A DNA stretch of 48,271 nucleotides from Paracoccus nototheniae (GTDB taxonomy: Bacteria > Pseudomonadota > Alphaproteobacteria > Rhodobacterales > Rhodobacteraceae). Of this stretch, positions 29,834 through 39,665 are shown in pieces. The DNA lies in NCBI RefSeq assembly GCF_004335005.1, contig NZ_RQRT01000029.1, forward strand, positions 1-48,271, given 5' to 3'. Numbering within the stretch: the first letter of the stretch is position 1; each line of letters opens with the position of its first letter. Under the pieces are notes generated by a model. It was not told where the DNA came from. It ran no database searches and saw only the letters and a program-made list of their open reading frames with translations. A program made the position numbers and the translations under genes.

Positions 29834-30198
29834 GAAACCTCTGCGATGGCGATGGCGATGGTGACGGTGCCGAAGGTGCGGCGGGTCTGGACCAGCCTGC
29901 CCCCCCGAGGCTGGGCTGCGGCGATGGCGGCGGCCTCGGCCACCGATCCGGTGGCGTGAAGGGCCAGAATGCGCGGCGATTGCGTCGGCGTGACGATGCC
30001 CGCCACCGCGACCAGATGCAGCGGCAGGTTCAGGGCCGTGGCCAGCGGGCGCAGGTCGGATGCGCGATCGGGGATGGTTGCCAGTACGTCGGCCCCGCCC
30101 ATGGCGCTCAGGGCAATTTTCAACGCCTGCAACGGCGTGCCGGGGCGACAGCCGATCCCGGCGATGCGGTGGGGGGCGATGCGGAACGGGGGCCTCAT
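29830..30198 (-). CDS. cobE: CobE, CbiG C-terminal-like protein
   Basis: This 122-residue protein has the CobE/CbiG-C motif [13 protein letters not shown] near 14-26 and [14 protein letters not shown] near 80-93. CobE is required for cobalamin synthesis in Pseudomonas denitrificans and binds pathway intermediates, but no firm catalytic role is established. It is embedded between cobL and cobM with four-base overlaps on both sides. Confidence 0.9.
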   Translation of the reverse strand: MRPPFRIAPHRIAGIGCRPGTPLQALKIALSAMGGADVLATIPDRASDLRPLATALNLPLHLVAVAGIVTPTQSPRILALHATGSVAEAAAIAAAQPRGGRLVQTRRTFGTVTIAIAIAEVS

Positions 30199-31382
30199 CG
30201 CGTGACGGCCCATTGCACGACGGGGCGGGCGGCGGTCCAGCCGCGCATCCGGCCCAGAGGCTGCGCCTCGGCGATGTCCAGCCGCAGCAGGCGGCCGCCA
30301 TGGCGCGCGTGCAGATCGGCCAGCAAAGCCTCGGTCTCCAGCGTGACGGCATTGGCCACCAGCCGCGCGCCGGGAGGCAGGCGGTCCCACAGCGCGGCGG
30401 CAAGGGCCGGGTTGGCGCCGCCGCCCAGAAACACGGCGTCGGGATCGGTCAGGTCGGCCAAGGCGTCCGGCGCCGCGCCATGGACCTCGGTCATCCGCCC
30501 GGCCAGCCCGAAGGCGTCGATATTGGCACGGATATTCGCGATGCGGTCGGCGCGCGGCTCGATGGTCAGGGCGCGTCCCCCGGCCAGCACCCATTCGACC
30601 GAGACCGAGCCCGAGCCGCCCCCGACATCCCACAGCAGCGCCCCGGGGCGGGGTTCCAGCGCCGCCAGCGTCAGGGCGCGGATGGGCGATTTGGTGATCT
30701 GGCCGTCATGGGCGAACAGCGCCTCGGGGCGGCCCGGCGACGCCGGCAGGCCGAAGCCGCGCGGCAGATCGGCCCCATCCAACGCCACGGCCACGGGTGC
30801 GGCACAATCCATCGCAAACCCATCGGCGGGGGCGTGGCGGACCCGTTCGGACGGCCCACCCAAACGCTCCATCACGATCAATCGTGTCGCCCCCGCCCCT
30901 TGCGCCACCAGCCATGCGGCCAGCGCTGCGGGGCCGTCGCCGTCGCGCAGGGTCGCAATGATCCTGCAGCCGCGCGCCAGATGCGGGCGCAGCCGTGCAA
31001 AGGGCGCCGCGTGCAGGCCCAGGGTCACGCAATCCTCCAGCCGCCAGCCAAGCCGCGCGGCGGCCAGAGAGATGACCCCCGGCGCTGGAAAGGCGCGCCA
31101 TTCCCCGGGGGCCAGCCGGGCGGCCAGACTGCCCCCCGCCCCGCACCAGAACGGATCGCCCGAGACCAGCGCCGCCACCGGCTGCCCCCGCAGCGCCAGC
31201 AGCGGCGCGGGATCGAAGGGCACCGGCCAGGCCCGCCCCCGCGCACCCATATCCGCCAGCGCCAGATGACGCGGCCCACCAAAGACCACACTTGCCCCGG
31301 CCAGCGCGCGGCGGCTTGCATCGGACAGGCCCGCCGGTCCATCCTCGCCCATGCCGATGATCGACAGCCAGGGGTCAGACAT
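30195..31382 (-). CDS. cobL: precorrin-6Y C5,15-methyltransferase (decarboxylating)
   Basis: CobL methylates C5 and C15 of precorrin-6B and decarboxylates the acetate on ring C. The 395-residue protein is the fused CbiE-CbiT form. The N-terminal methylase half shows [15 protein letters not shown] and LVSGDPFW, and the C-terminal half shows [28 protein letters not shown] and IFLGGG-type sequence ([12 protein letters not shown]). I place the start at [12 protein letters not shown], where its ATG overlaps the divergent cobK ATG. It leads the coupled unit cobL-cobE-cobM-cobB. Confidence 0.94.
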   Translation of the reverse strand: MSDPWLSIIGMGEDGPAGLSDASRRALAGASVVFGGPRHLALADMGARGRAWPVPFDPAPLLALRGQPVAALVSGDPFWCGAGGSLAARLAPGEWRAFPAPGVISLAAARLGWRLEDCVTLGLHAAPFARLRPHLARGCRIIATLRDGDGPAALAAWLVAQGAGATRLIVMERLGGPSERVRHAPADGFAMDCAAPVAVALDGADLPRGFGLPASPGRPEALFAHDGQITKSPIRALTLAALEPRPGALLWDVGGGSGSVSVEWVLAGGRALTIEPRADRIANIRANIDAFGLAGRMTEVHGAAPDALADLTDPDAVFLGGGANPALAAALWDRLPPGARLVANAVTLETEALLADLHARHGGRLLRLDIAEAQPLGRMRGWTAARPVVQWAVTR

Positions 31383-32130
31383 GATGCGCGTCCTGCTGCT
31401 GGGAGGCACGACCGAGGCCAGCCGCATGGCGCAGCTGCTGGCGGATGCGGGCGTCGATGCGGTGTTTTCCTATGCCGGGCGCACGGCGGCGCCGGTCGCG
31501 CAGCCGCTGGCCGTGCGGATCGGCGGTTTCGGTGGCCCCGAGGGGCTGGCAGCATGGCTGCGGGATCGGCGGATCAGCCATGTGATCGACGCGACCCATC
31601 CCTTTGCCGCGCAGATCAGCCGCAATGCGCAGATCGCCTGCGCCGCGCAGGGGATAGCGCTGCTGGTGCTGCAACGCCCCGAATGGCGCGCAGGGCCGGG
31701 GGATCGCTGGACCCATGTGCCTGACATTGCGGGCGCGGTCGCAGCCCTGCCGCCCGATCCGGCGCGGGTCTTTCTGGCCATCGGCAAGCAGACCCTGACG
31801 CCCTTTGCCGCCCTGCCGCATGACTGGCTGCTGCGTCTGGTCGATCCGCCCGAGACTGTGCCCTTGCCCCGCGCGCAGGTGGTGATCGCGCGCGGTCCGT
31901 TCGACCCCGAGGGCGACCGCACCCTGATGGCTGCGCATCGCATCACCCATCTCGTCGCCAAGAACAGCGGCGGCGCGGGCGCCAGCGCCAAGCTGCAGGC
32001 CGCGCGCGAACTGGGGGTGCAGGTCGTGATGATCGACCGGCCCGCTATGTCCGGCGCCGATGTGGTTGCCACGCCGCAGCAGGCGCTGGACTGGCTGCAT
32101 CAGACCGCCCCCACACTGCGCGGAGCATAG
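31381..32130 (+). CDS. cobK: precorrin-6A reductase
   Basis: CobK reduces precorrin-6A to dihydro-precorrin-6B with NADPH. The 249-residue protein starts [20 protein letters not shown] and has the family motifs VIDATHPFAAQIS and LVAKNSGGAGASAKLQAA. It is the only plus-strand gene in this part of the pathway. Its start overlaps that of cobL, and its 3' end overlaps the 3' end of cobJ by 31 bases. An AGGGG nine bases upstream, inside cobL, could be its ribosome binding site. Confidence 0.94.
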   Translation: MMRVLLLGGTTEASRMAQLLADAGVDAVFSYAGRTAAPVAQPLAVRIGGFGGPEGLAAWLRDRRISHVIDATHPFAAQISRNAQIACAAQGIALLVLQRPEWRAGPGDRWTHVPDIAGAVAALPPDPARVFLAIGKQTLTPFAALPHDWLLRLVDPPETVPLPRAQVVIARGPFDPEGDRTLMAAHRITHLVAKNSGGAGASAKLQAARELGVQVVMIDRPAMSGADVVATPQQALDWLHQTAPTLRGA

Positions 32131-32834
32131 ACCCACCGCCCCACCCGTCGGGTCGCGGCATTGCCGACGATGACGACGGTGCGCATATCGGCCATCTCGG
32201 GCCGCGCCTCGGCCAACGTGACGACGCGCAGCGCCTCGTCCGGGGTGCTGACGGCGCGGGCAAATATGATCAGGCGGTCGGGGCCGCATTCCTCGTGCAA
32301 AATTTCCAGCACGCGGGCGAACCCTTCGGGGCGGCTGGCCGAACGGGGGTTGTAAAAGGCCATCGCGAAATCGCCCCGCGCGGCATGGCGCAGGCGCTGT
32401 TCGATCAGCGCAAAGGGTTTCAGATTGTCCGACAGGTTGATGGCGCAGAAATCATGGCCCAGGGGCGCCCCCGCCCGCGCCGCTGCCGCCAGCATCGCGG
32501 TGATGCCGGGCAGGATGCGGATGTCGGGATCGGTGCCGGTGGCCTCGACCGCCTCGAACAAAGCCGAGGCCATCGCGAAGACGCCGGGATCGCCCGATGA
32601 CACGATGACCACCCGCCGCCCGTCCGCCGCCAGCCGCAAAGCCAGCCGCGCCCGGTCCAGCTCGACCCGGTTGTCGGACGGATGCAGGACCAGCCCGGCT
32701 CGGGGCGCCACCCGCGCGACATAGGGAATATAGCCCACGATATCGGTCGCCTGATCCAGCGCCGTCGTCACCTCGGGGGTGACCAGCGCGTCCGAGCCCG
32801 GTCCCAGACCCGCGACGGCGATCCAGCCGGTCAT
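32100..32834 (-). CDS. cobJ: precorrin-3B C17-methyltransferase
   Basis: CobJ methylates C17 of precorrin-3B and drives ring contraction. The 244-residue protein starts MTGWIAVAGLGPGSDALVTPE and contains VIVSSGDPGVFAMAS, ILPGITAMLAAAA, HDFCAINLSDNLKPF and FYNPRSASRPEG, which are CobJ/CbiH hallmarks. It is the last gene of the unit DUF1636-cobW-cobN-cobG-cobH-cobI-cobJ and overlaps cobI by ATGA. Its 3' end overlaps the convergent cobK. Confidence 0.95.
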   Translation of the reverse strand: MTGWIAVAGLGPGSDALVTPEVTTALDQATDIVGYIPYVARVAPRAGLVLHPSDNRVELDRARLALRLAADGRRVVIVSSGDPGVFAMASALFEAVEATGTDPDIRILPGITAMLAAAARAGAPLGHDFCAINLSDNLKPFALIEQRLRHAARGDFAMAFYNPRSASRPEGFARVLEILHEECGPDRLIIFARAVSTPDEALRVVTLAEARPEMADMRTVVIVGNAATRRVGRWVYAPRSVGAV

Positions 32835-33634
32835 TCGGCTGCACCGGGCAGGGGAGCGTGGGGCAGGGGGACATCCGGCAAGCCCGCATCGGGGCGGGCG
32901 CCATCGGGCAGGGCCACCGGACGGCGGCCCCGGCCATGGACCAGCACGATGGCGAAATAGGGGCAATCCTCGGCCATGACATCGGCCAGCCGGGCGATGC
33001 GCTGGCCGGGCATGGTGCCGCGTTCGACCAGCAGCGCATCGTCCAGCCGTCCCGCCGCCGCCAGCGCGCGGCGCACGCGGGGCAGATGGCGCCCGGTCTT
33101 CATGATGACCAGCGCGTCGCTGCCCGCCATGTGACGCGCCAGATCGTCCTCGGGCAGGGTGCCCATCAGCACGGTCAGCACGTCATCGCCCCATGTCATC
33201 GGCGTGCCGCTGGCATTCCAGCAGCCGACCATGCCGGGAATGCCGGGGATGACCGCGACCTGCGCCCGGTCCTTCAGCCGCACATAGAGATGCATGAACG
33301 AGCCGTAGAGAAACGGATCCCCCTCGCACAGCACCACGACATCGGCGTCCCGGGCCAACGCCGCCAGCCGGTCGGCCCAGTCATCGTAAAAGGCCGACAG
33401 CAGGTCGTTATAGACCGGGCTGTCAAAGGGGATCTCCGTCGTGACGGGGTATTCCATCGGATATTCGACGGCGTCGGGGGCCAGCATCCCTTCGACGATG
33501 CGGCGGGCCTGTCCCTGCCGTCCGGGCTTGCGGAAATAGGCCACATGCCGTGCCCCCCGGATCGCCCGGTCCGCCCGGACCGAGATCAGGTCGGGATCGC
33601 CCGGCCCCAGCCCTGCGCAGATGATCTGGCCCAT
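32831..33634 (-). CDS. cobI: precorrin-2 C20-methyltransferase
   Basis: CobI adds the C20 methyl group to precorrin-2, the first committed corrin methylation after uroporphyrinogen methylation. The 267-residue protein has MGQIICAGLGPGDPDLISVR, VVLCEGDPFLYGSFMHLY, VIPGIPGMVGCW and LVIMKTGRHL. A second start three codons upstream (33643) would overlap cobH, while the chosen ATG leaves a five-base gap. The C-terminal 20 residues are a Pro/Leu/Asp-rich tail absent from the core fold. Confidence 0.94.
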   Translation of the reverse strand: MGQIICAGLGPGDPDLISVRADRAIRGARHVAYFRKPGRQGQARRIVEGMLAPDAVEYPMEYPVTTEIPFDSPVYNDLLSAFYDDWADRLAALARDADVVVLCEGDPFLYGSFMHLYVRLKDRAQVAVIPGIPGMVGCWNASGTPMTWGDDVLTVLMGTLPEDDLARHMAGSDALVIMKTGRHLPRVRRALAAAGRLDDALLVERGTMPGQRIARLADVMAEDCPYFAIVLVHGRGRRPVALPDGARPDAGLPDVPLPHAPLPGAAE

Positions 33635-33639
33635 CGCCC

Positions 33640-34269
33640 TCATTCCTTCCGGCTGGCCAGCGCGTTGATCGCGGCGACGGTGATGGCGGACCCGCCAAGA
33701 CGCCCGCGCACGATGACCGCAGGCGCGGGGGGTGCGGCCATCAGCGCATCCTTGGATTCCGCCGCGCCCACAAAACCCACCGGGCAGCCGATGATGGCGG
33801 CGGGGCGGGGACAGTCGGGGTCTTCCAGCATGTTCAGCAGATGGAACAGCGCGGTGGGCGCATTGCCGATCGCCACCACCGCGCCGCCCAGATGCGGGCG
33901 CCACAGCTCCAATGCGGTGGCGCTGCGGGTGTTGCCCGCCTGTGCCGCCATCTGCGGCACACGGGGGTCGTTCAGGGTGCAGATCACCTGATTTCCGGCG
34001 GGCAGGCGAGCCTTGGTGATCCCCTCGCTGACCATGCGCGCATCGCACAGGATCGGCGCACCTTCGGCCAGGGCGGCGCGGGCGGCGGTGGCCATGCCGG
34101 GGGTAAAGCGCACGTCATGTTCCAGCCCGACCAGCCCCGCGGCATGGATCATGCGCACGACGACGGGTTCCTCGTCTGCGTCAAATCCGTCCAGATCGGC
34201 CTCGGCCCGGATGGTGGCAAAGGACTGGCGATAGATCGCGGCGCCGTCCTTTTCGTAATCATGGGGCAT
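33640..34269 (-). CDS. cobH: precorrin-8X methylmutase
   Basis: CobH moves the C11 methyl group to C12, giving hydrogenobyrinic acid. The 209-residue protein starts MPHDYEKDGAAIYRQSFATIR and contains VRMIHAAGL with the catalytic His, DARMVSEGI, GNAPTALFHLL and GCPVGFVGAAESKDAL. The ATG overlaps the cobG stop by one base (TGATG). A GTG one codon earlier cannot be excluded. It lies in the riboswitch-led cob unit. Confidence 0.95.
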   Translation of the reverse strand: MPHDYEKDGAAIYRQSFATIRAEADLDGFDADEEPVVVRMIHAAGLVGLEHDVRFTPGMATAARAALAEGAPILCDARMVSEGITKARLPAGNQVICTLNDPRVPQMAAQAGNTRSATALELWRPHLGGAVVAIGNAPTALFHLLNMLEDPDCPRPAAIIGCPVGFVGAAESKDALMAAPPAPAVIVRGRLGGSAITVAAINALASRKE

Positions 34270-35399
34270 CACAGAACCTTCGGCAATTGCAGGGCATGCA
34301 ACCCGCGCAGGGTTGCAGGATCAGAGGCGCGGCCATGGCGGATCAGGTCGAACCCCGCAGCGGTCGCGGTCAGGGTGATATCCGCCGCGCGTGGCCAGCC
34401 GCAACCCTTGGTGCAGCCCGACACATGCAGCACCGCGCCCTCGGGCACCAGCCCGGCAAGGGCGCGTGCCAGCGGACGGGTGGCAGCATGGGCCTGCGGG
34501 CAGGCGGGCGCACCGGGGCAGGCCCGCAGGCCAAGGGCCGGGTCACGGGGGTCCAGAATCACGCCCGGCAGGACAGGCAGGCTGCGGGTGCCGGTCACCA
34601 GAACCATCCGCCATGGTGTCAGGCGCAGGGGGCCAAGCCGGGCAAGGCGGCGCAGCGTGTCGGAGGGGATCTGTCCGAATTCCAGCGCCGCCAGCATGCC
34701 CTGGGGCGTGGCGCCGGGACCGGGCTGTGGGGTGGCGGCGGGCGCGGCCAGCGTGGCGCCGGGGGGACGGGTGCTGCGCGCGATCAGCGCTGCCATCCGG
34801 CCCCGCCCGTCCGGCGCGCCGCCCTGATCCAGAAACCAGCGGGCCAGATCCAGCGCCTGTTCCGGGCCGCGATAGGGGGCGCCCTGCGCCATCCCCTCGG
34901 CCCGCAGGATCAGACCTTGGGCGTGACGCTCGATGCGGATATCGGCGGGGTCACGGGTCAGGACCGGGCTTGGACCGGGATCGACAGCAAAGCCGAATTT
35001 CGACGGCAGGGTCAGCCCGCTGGCGGCCAGCGCGGCGGCCAGATCGCTTGCCAGGGCATCCGTCTGCGGGTCGGCATAAGGGGTCACAAGGATGTTGCGC
35101 CGCGCCTCGGTCGCCGCATCCGCATCGACCAGCCCATGGGCGCGCAGCGCGGCGATCAGCGGCGCATGGCTGGCGGGGGTCACGCCGCGCAGCTGCAGGT
35201 TGGCGCGGCCCGTCAGCTCGATCACGCCATTGCCATGGGCACAGGCCCCATCCGCGATCGCCCCGGCCTGTGCGGCGTCCAGACGCCCGCCGGGGGGGCG
35301 GATGCGCACCACCCAGCCATCGCCGGATTCCATCGGTTGCAGCGCGCCGGGGCACCAGCCTTTGATCTGGCCCCCGATCTGGCCGTCACCCGCGCTCAT
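34269..35399 (-). CDS. cobG: precorrin-3B synthase, Fe-S monooxygenase
   Basis: CobG hydroxylates precorrin-3A with molecular oxygen and forms the gamma-lactone, so its presence marks the aerobic pathway. The 376-residue protein resembles sulfite/nitrite reductases. It has an N-terminal ferredoxin-like half (LTGRANLQLRGV) and the cluster/siroheme-type cysteines at 294, 300, 329 and 333 (CPGAPAC and CTKGC). It overlaps cobN by ATGA and cobH by one base. Confidence 0.92.
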   Translation of the reverse strand: MSAGDGQIGGQIKGWCPGALQPMESGDGWVVRIRPPGGRLDAAQAGAIADGACAHGNGVIELTGRANLQLRGVTPASHAPLIAALRAHGLVDADAATEARRNILVTPYADPQTDALASDLAAALAASGLTLPSKFGFAVDPGPSPVLTRDPADIRIERHAQGLILRAEGMAQGAPYRGPEQALDLARWFLDQGGAPDGRGRMAALIARSTRPPGATLAAPAATPQPGPGATPQGMLAALEFGQIPSDTLRRLARLGPLRLTPWRMVLVTGTRSLPVLPGVILDPRDPALGLRACPGAPACPQAHAATRPLARALAGLVPEGAVLHVSGCTKGCGWPRAADITLTATAAGFDLIRHGRASDPATLRGLHALQLPKVL

Positions 35400-38300
35400 A
35401 GCGTGGCCGCGATCGAATTGCGCCGCGTCACCCACAGCCCGGCCTTGGCCAGTCGGCGAAACAGATCGCGCATCGCCTCCAGCGCGGCGGGGTTGGCATG
35501 GGCCATGAAGGCCAGGATCTCGGGGCGGCCAAGGGTGGCGTCGTGATACAGATCGAACAGATGCGGCGGCACCGCGCCTGCCAGATGGGCAAAGGCCGCC
35601 ATATGGTCCAGCGTGGCGGCGATTTCCGCCGCGCCGCGATATCCGTGGGCGGTCATCGCATCGGCCCAAGCGGGATCGGCGGCGCGGGCGCGGGTGGTGC
35701 GGGCGATTTCCTCGGTCAGGGTGCGGGCGCGGGGGCGGTCGGGCTGGGTAGCGTCCAGATGATAGAGCGCCGGGGTTGGCGCACCGATCCGCGCCATGGC
35801 GGCGGCAAAACCGGCTTCGTGGGCGGCGTAATCGGCGGCCAGCAACAGATCGCTTTCGGGCAGATCCTGCGCATGGACGAAGCTGTCGGCGCGGTTCAGC
35901 CGGCTTTCCAGCTGGTCGCGGGCCTCGTGGCTGACCCCATCCGCGCCGATCGCCCAGCTTGATGCCGCGATCCACGCCTCGCCCGCCGCCGCGCGGGCGG
36001 CATCGGTAAAGCTGTCGGGGGCGGTGCCCATGCCCAGACCATATTGCCCGGGCTGCGGCCCGAACACCCGCGCCCCCGCCGCATAGGGGTTCATGTCGGG
36101 GGCCTCGTCCCGACCGGCCAGCGTCGCGGCGCCGGTCTGGAACAGCTGCGCCAGCACCGGGAACACGTCGCGAAACAGCCCCGAGACCCGCAGCGTCACG
36201 TCGATCCGGGGACGGTCCAGCAGGGCCAGGGGGATCACCTCGACCCCCGACACGCGGCCCGAGCCGTCGTCCCAGACCGGCTTCAGCCCCGCCAGATGCA
36301 GGGCCATGGCAAATTCCTCGCCCGCCGTGCGCATGGTCGCGCTGCCCCACAGATCCACGACCAGCCCCTGCGGCCAGTCGCCGTGATCCTGCAGATGACG
36401 GCGCAGCAATTCCTCGGCCAGCGTGACGCCCTGGGCATAGGCCGATGGCGTGGGCACCGCGCGCGGATCGACGCTGAAAAGGTTGCGCCCGGTGGGCATC
36501 ACATCAGACCGCCCCCGGTTGGGCGATCCCGACGGCCCCGGCGCGACAAAGCGCCCGTCCAGCGCCGCCATCAGGCCGTGGCGTTCACCCTCGCCACAGG
36601 AGCCGGTGCCCCAGATATGCAGCCCCTCGCCATATTGGCTTTCCTTGATGTCGCAGACAAAGCGGTCGATGCGGGTGATCGCCTCGGCGGCGCTGGCCTC
36701 CGGCGGGATGCCCAGATCGGCCTCGACGCCAAGGGCGCGCGCCTCGTCGCGGATGGTGGCGATCAGACGGTCGCGCCGCGCCGGGTCCATGCCGTCGGCG
36801 GTCGAGTATTCGTCAAGGCTGCGTTCCAGCCCCGCCATGCCGGGGGGCAGCGCGCTGGCCCGCATCGGCGGCGGCATATGACCAAGCGTGACCGCCCCGA
36901 TGCGGCGTTTGGCCTGCGCGGCCTCGCCCGGATCGTTGACGATGAAGGGATAGATCACCGGCAGTGCCCCGGTCAGGGCGCTTGGCCAGCAGGCATCCGA
37001 CAGCGCCACCGCCTTGCCCGGCAGCCATTCCAGCGTGCCATGCGCGCCCATATGGATCAGCGCATGGGGGTCTTGTTCGGCCAGCCACAGATAGAAGGCG
37101 ACATAGGCGTGGCGGGGCACGCGGGTCAGGTCGTGATAGCTGTCCTCGCGGCCCTCGGGGTGGCTGCGTTCGGGCTGCAGGGCCAGCCACAGGTTTCCGC
37201 GCTGCGCCACGCGCAGATGGAACGCGCCGTCGCGGCAATCGGGGTCGGTCTCGGGCGTGCCCCATGCGGCCAGCAGATCGTCCCGCAGCGCCTGCGGCAG
37301 GCGGGCCAGCGCCGTGCGGTAATCGTCCAGCGGCCATGCCACGGTGCCTTCGGGCATGGCCGGGCCGGGGGGCACGTCATATCCGGCATCGGCCAGCATC
37401 CCCGCCACCGCTGCCGCCGAGGCGGGGGCGTCCAGACCGACCGCATGGGCGATCTGCCAGTCGCGCCCCGGATAGGTGGACAGGACCAGCGCCACTCGCC
37501 GGTCGGGCACCGGCACCTGCGCCAGCCGCGCCCATGCCGCGATCCGGTCCACCGCCGCCGTCATCAGCGCGGGATCGGGGCGATGGGCAAAGCGGGAATA
37601 TTGCAGATCGGGGTCGCGCCGCTCGGGCGATTTGAAACTGACGACACCGGCAAAGATCCGGCCATCGACCTCGGGCAGGACCACGTTCATCGCCAGATCC
37701 GAGGGCGACAGCCCGCGTTCCGCCACCGCCCATTCCCGCCTGCGATTGGTGGATAGGGCCACCTGAAAGACCGGGCCGGGGAAGGGAGCAAAGGGGGCCT
37801 CGGAGCCCGCCGAAAAGCCTGTGGCATTCACGACCAGCGCGGGCGGGACCGGCAGGGCCGCGCGCAGCCAGTCCGCCAGTCCCGGCGCCTTGAGCGAGGC
37901 CGCAAAGGCGCCGATGGCCGCGATGCCCCTGGCCCGCAGCGCGCGGATCAACCCGTCGATGGCGGCCATGTCGGCGGCGGCCAGCCAGCTGCGGTAGAAG
38001 GTCACCAGCGCCGCAGGCTGGCCCGGCGTGTCGATCACCCCGGCATCGGGATCATAGAACCCCATCTGCGGCAGCGTCTTGATGCCCGGCACCGGCGCGG
38101 CCTCCAACCCCGAGGCGATGGCCATCTGCGCCAGCGCCGCCTGCGCGGCCACAGCCCCGCCCTGATCGCAATGGCGGCGCAGCACGCGCAGGACCGAGGC
38201 GGGCACGGTGGACAGATCGTCCAGCCGCGCATCGTCGCGCCCGTCGGCGGGCAGCACCGCCAGCGCGATGCCGCGCCTGCGCGCCAGATCGGCGACCGAG

Positions 38301-38593
38301 GCCAGCCCATAGGGCCAATAGGCCTCTCCCCCGATCAGCCGGATCAGGATGCCGCGCGCGCCCGACAGGGTCTGATCGACATAGGTATCGACCGAGACCG
38401 GATGACGCAAAGCCACCAGATTGCACAGCCGGACCGGGGGCAGACCGCCCGCCGCCCGTTTCCATCCCGCCGCAAACGCCCCCAGATCGCTGTCCGAGAA
38501 TGACAGCACGACCAGATCGCCGGGCGTCTGGCCCGGATCATAGGGGGTGTCGGTCTGATCCAGACCGACCTGTTCGCGGAAGATGACATGCAT
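35396..38593 (-). CDS. cobN: cobaltochelatase subunit CobN
   Basis: CobN is the large porphyrin-binding subunit of the ATP-dependent aerobic cobaltochelatase, working with CobS and CobT, which are not in this window. The 1065-residue protein has the CobN/magnesium-chelatase H motifs ALIHMGAHGTLEWLPGKAVALS, VIYPFIVNDPGEAAQAKRR and VDLWGSATMRTAGEEFAMAL. It is shorter than the roughly 1270-residue Pseudomonas denitrificans protein, which may reflect a shorter lineage form. It lies 13 bases after cobW and overlaps cobG. Confidence 0.93.
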   Translation of the reverse strand: MHVIFREQVGLDQTDTPYDPGQTPGDLVVLSFSDSDLGAFAAGWKRAAGGLPPVRLCNLVALRHPVSVDTYVDQTLSGARGILIRLIGGEAYWPYGLASVADLARRRGIALAVLPADGRDDARLDDLSTVPASVLRVLRRHCDQGGAVAAQAALAQMAIASGLEAAPVPGIKTLPQMGFYDPDAGVIDTPGQPAALVTFYRSWLAAADMAAIDGLIRALRARGIAAIGAFAASLKAPGLADWLRAALPVPPALVVNATGFSAGSEAPFAPFPGPVFQVALSTNRRREWAVAERGLSPSDLAMNVVLPEVDGRIFAGVVSFKSPERRDPDLQYSRFAHRPDPALMTAAVDRIAAWARLAQVPVPDRRVALVLSTYPGRDWQIAHAVGLDAPASAAAVAGMLADAGYDVPPGPAMPEGTVAWPLDDYRTALARLPQALRDDLLAAWGTPETDPDCRDGAFHLRVAQRGNLWLALQPERSHPEGREDSYHDLTRVPRHAYVAFYLWLAEQDPHALIHMGAHGTLEWLPGKAVALSDACWPSALTGALPVIYPFIVNDPGEAAQAKRRIGAVTLGHMPPPMRASALPPGMAGLERSLDEYSTADGMDPARRDRLIATIRDEARALGVEADLGIPPEASAAEAITRIDRFVCDIKESQYGEGLHIWGTGSCGEGERHGLMAALDGRFVAPGPSGSPNRGRSDVMPTGRNLFSVDPRAVPTPSAYAQGVTLAEELLRRHLQDHGDWPQGLVVDLWGSATMRTAGEEFAMALHLAGLKPVWDDGSGRVSGVEVIPLALLDRPRIDVTLRVSGLFRDVFPVLAQLFQTGAATLAGRDEAPDMNPYAAGARVFGPQPGQYGLGMGTAPDSFTDAARAAAGEAWIAASSWAIGADGVSHEARDQLESRLNRADSFVHAQDLPESDLLLAADYAAHEAGFAAAMARIGAPTPALYHLDATQPDRPRARTLTEEIARTTRARAADPAWADAMTAHGYRGAAEIAATLDHMAAFAHLAGAVPPHLFDLYHDATLGRPEILAFMAHANPAALEAMRDLFRRLAKAGLWVTRRNSIAATL

Positions 38594-38606
38594 CAGGTGG
38601 GACCGG

Positions 38607-39665
38607 TCATGCGGGCACGCCCTCTAGCACGGCGCGGATCGCGTCGGGGTTCACGTCGTCATGTTCCGCGATGACCACAAGGCGCGAGACGCGCGGCTGT
38701 TGGCCCCAGGGGCGGTCATACTGGTGACGCACGCGACCGCCCACGGCCTGCACCAGCAGGCGCATCGGCTTGCCCGCCACCGCGACATGGCCCTTGACCC
38801 GCAGGATGTTCTGTTCGGATGCCAGCCGCGCGATGCGGGCGGCCAGATCGGCGGGGTCGGTGATCTCGGGCAACTCGATGACGATCGTGTCGAAATCCTC
38901 GTGTTCGTGATCGTCGGCGCCGTCATGATGGCTGGGCCGGGCGTCGATGTCGTCTTCGGCGGCGGCGTTCAGGCCCAGGATCAGGCGCGGGTCGATCAGG
39001 CCTTCGGTCACCGTCAGAATCGGCAGCTTGCGGGGCAGTTCGGCCTCGATCACGGCGCGAGCCCTGGCGATGCCCTCGGGTCCGGCCAGATCGGCCTTGG
39101 TCAGCAGGATCACGTCGGCGCAACTGATCTGATCCTCGAACACCTCGGACAGGGGTGTCTCGTGATCCAGACTGTCATCGGCGGCGCGTTGGGCATCGAC
39201 CGCCGCCACATCGGGGGCAAAGCGCCCCGCGGCCACCGCTTCGGCATCGGCCAGCGCGATCACGCCATCGACGGTGATCCGCGACCGGATCGCGGGCCAG
39301 TCGAAGGCCTTGAGCAGCGGTTTCGGCAGCGCCAGCCCCGAGGTCTCGATCAGGATATGGTCGGGTTTCACCGGCAGGGCCATCAGCCGTTCCAGCGTGG
39401 GGATGAAATCATCGGCCACGGTGCAGCAGATGCAGCCGTTCGACAACTCCATGATGTTCTCGGCGGGGCAATTGTCGTCGGCGCAGCCCTTCAGGATGTC
39501 GCCATCGACGCCCATCGTGCCGAATTCATTGACCAGCACCGCCAGCCGCAGCCCCTGCGGGTTCTGCATCAGGTGGCGGATCAGCGTGGTTTTCCCCGAC
39601 CCCAGAAAGCCGGTGATCACGGTGACGGGGGTCTTGGTCAGATCACCTTTGGGCAAAGTGGTCAT
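38607..39665 (-). CDS. cobW: CobW family GTP-binding metallochaperone
   Basis: CobW is a G3E-family GTPase that supports cobalamin synthesis, probably by supplying cobalt. The 352-residue protein has the P-loop GFLGSGKTT (19-27), the metal-binding CxCC motif in GCICC (77-81), and a His/Asp-rich stretch SHHDGADDHEHEDFD in the middle that could bind metal. Its ATG overlaps the stop of the DUF1636 gene by one base, and cobN follows. The order fits a route from chaperone to chelatase. Confidence 0.94.
   Translation of the reverse strand: MTTLPKGDLTKTPVTVITGFLGSGKTTLIRHLMQNPQGLRLAVLVNEFGTMGVDGDILKGCADDNCPAENIMELSNGCICCTVADDFIPTLERLMALPVKPDHILIETSGLALPKPLLKAFDWPAIRSRITVDGVIALADAEAVAAGRFAPDVAAVDAQRAADDSLDHETPLSEVFEDQISCADVILLTKADLAGPEGIARARAVIEAELPRKLPILTVTEGLIDPRLILGLNAAAEDDIDARPSHHDGADDHEHEDFDTIVIELPEITDPADLAARIARLASEQNILRVKGHVAVAGKPMRLLVQAVGGRVRHQYDRPWGQQPRVSRLVVIAEHDDVNPDAIRAVLEGVPA

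Noticed and set aside
31384..31427. Longer N-terminus of CobL starting at 31427
   Set aside because: The extra 15 residues would lie in the antisense of the cobK N-terminus and are not part of the methylase fold, which begins at [10 protein letters not shown].
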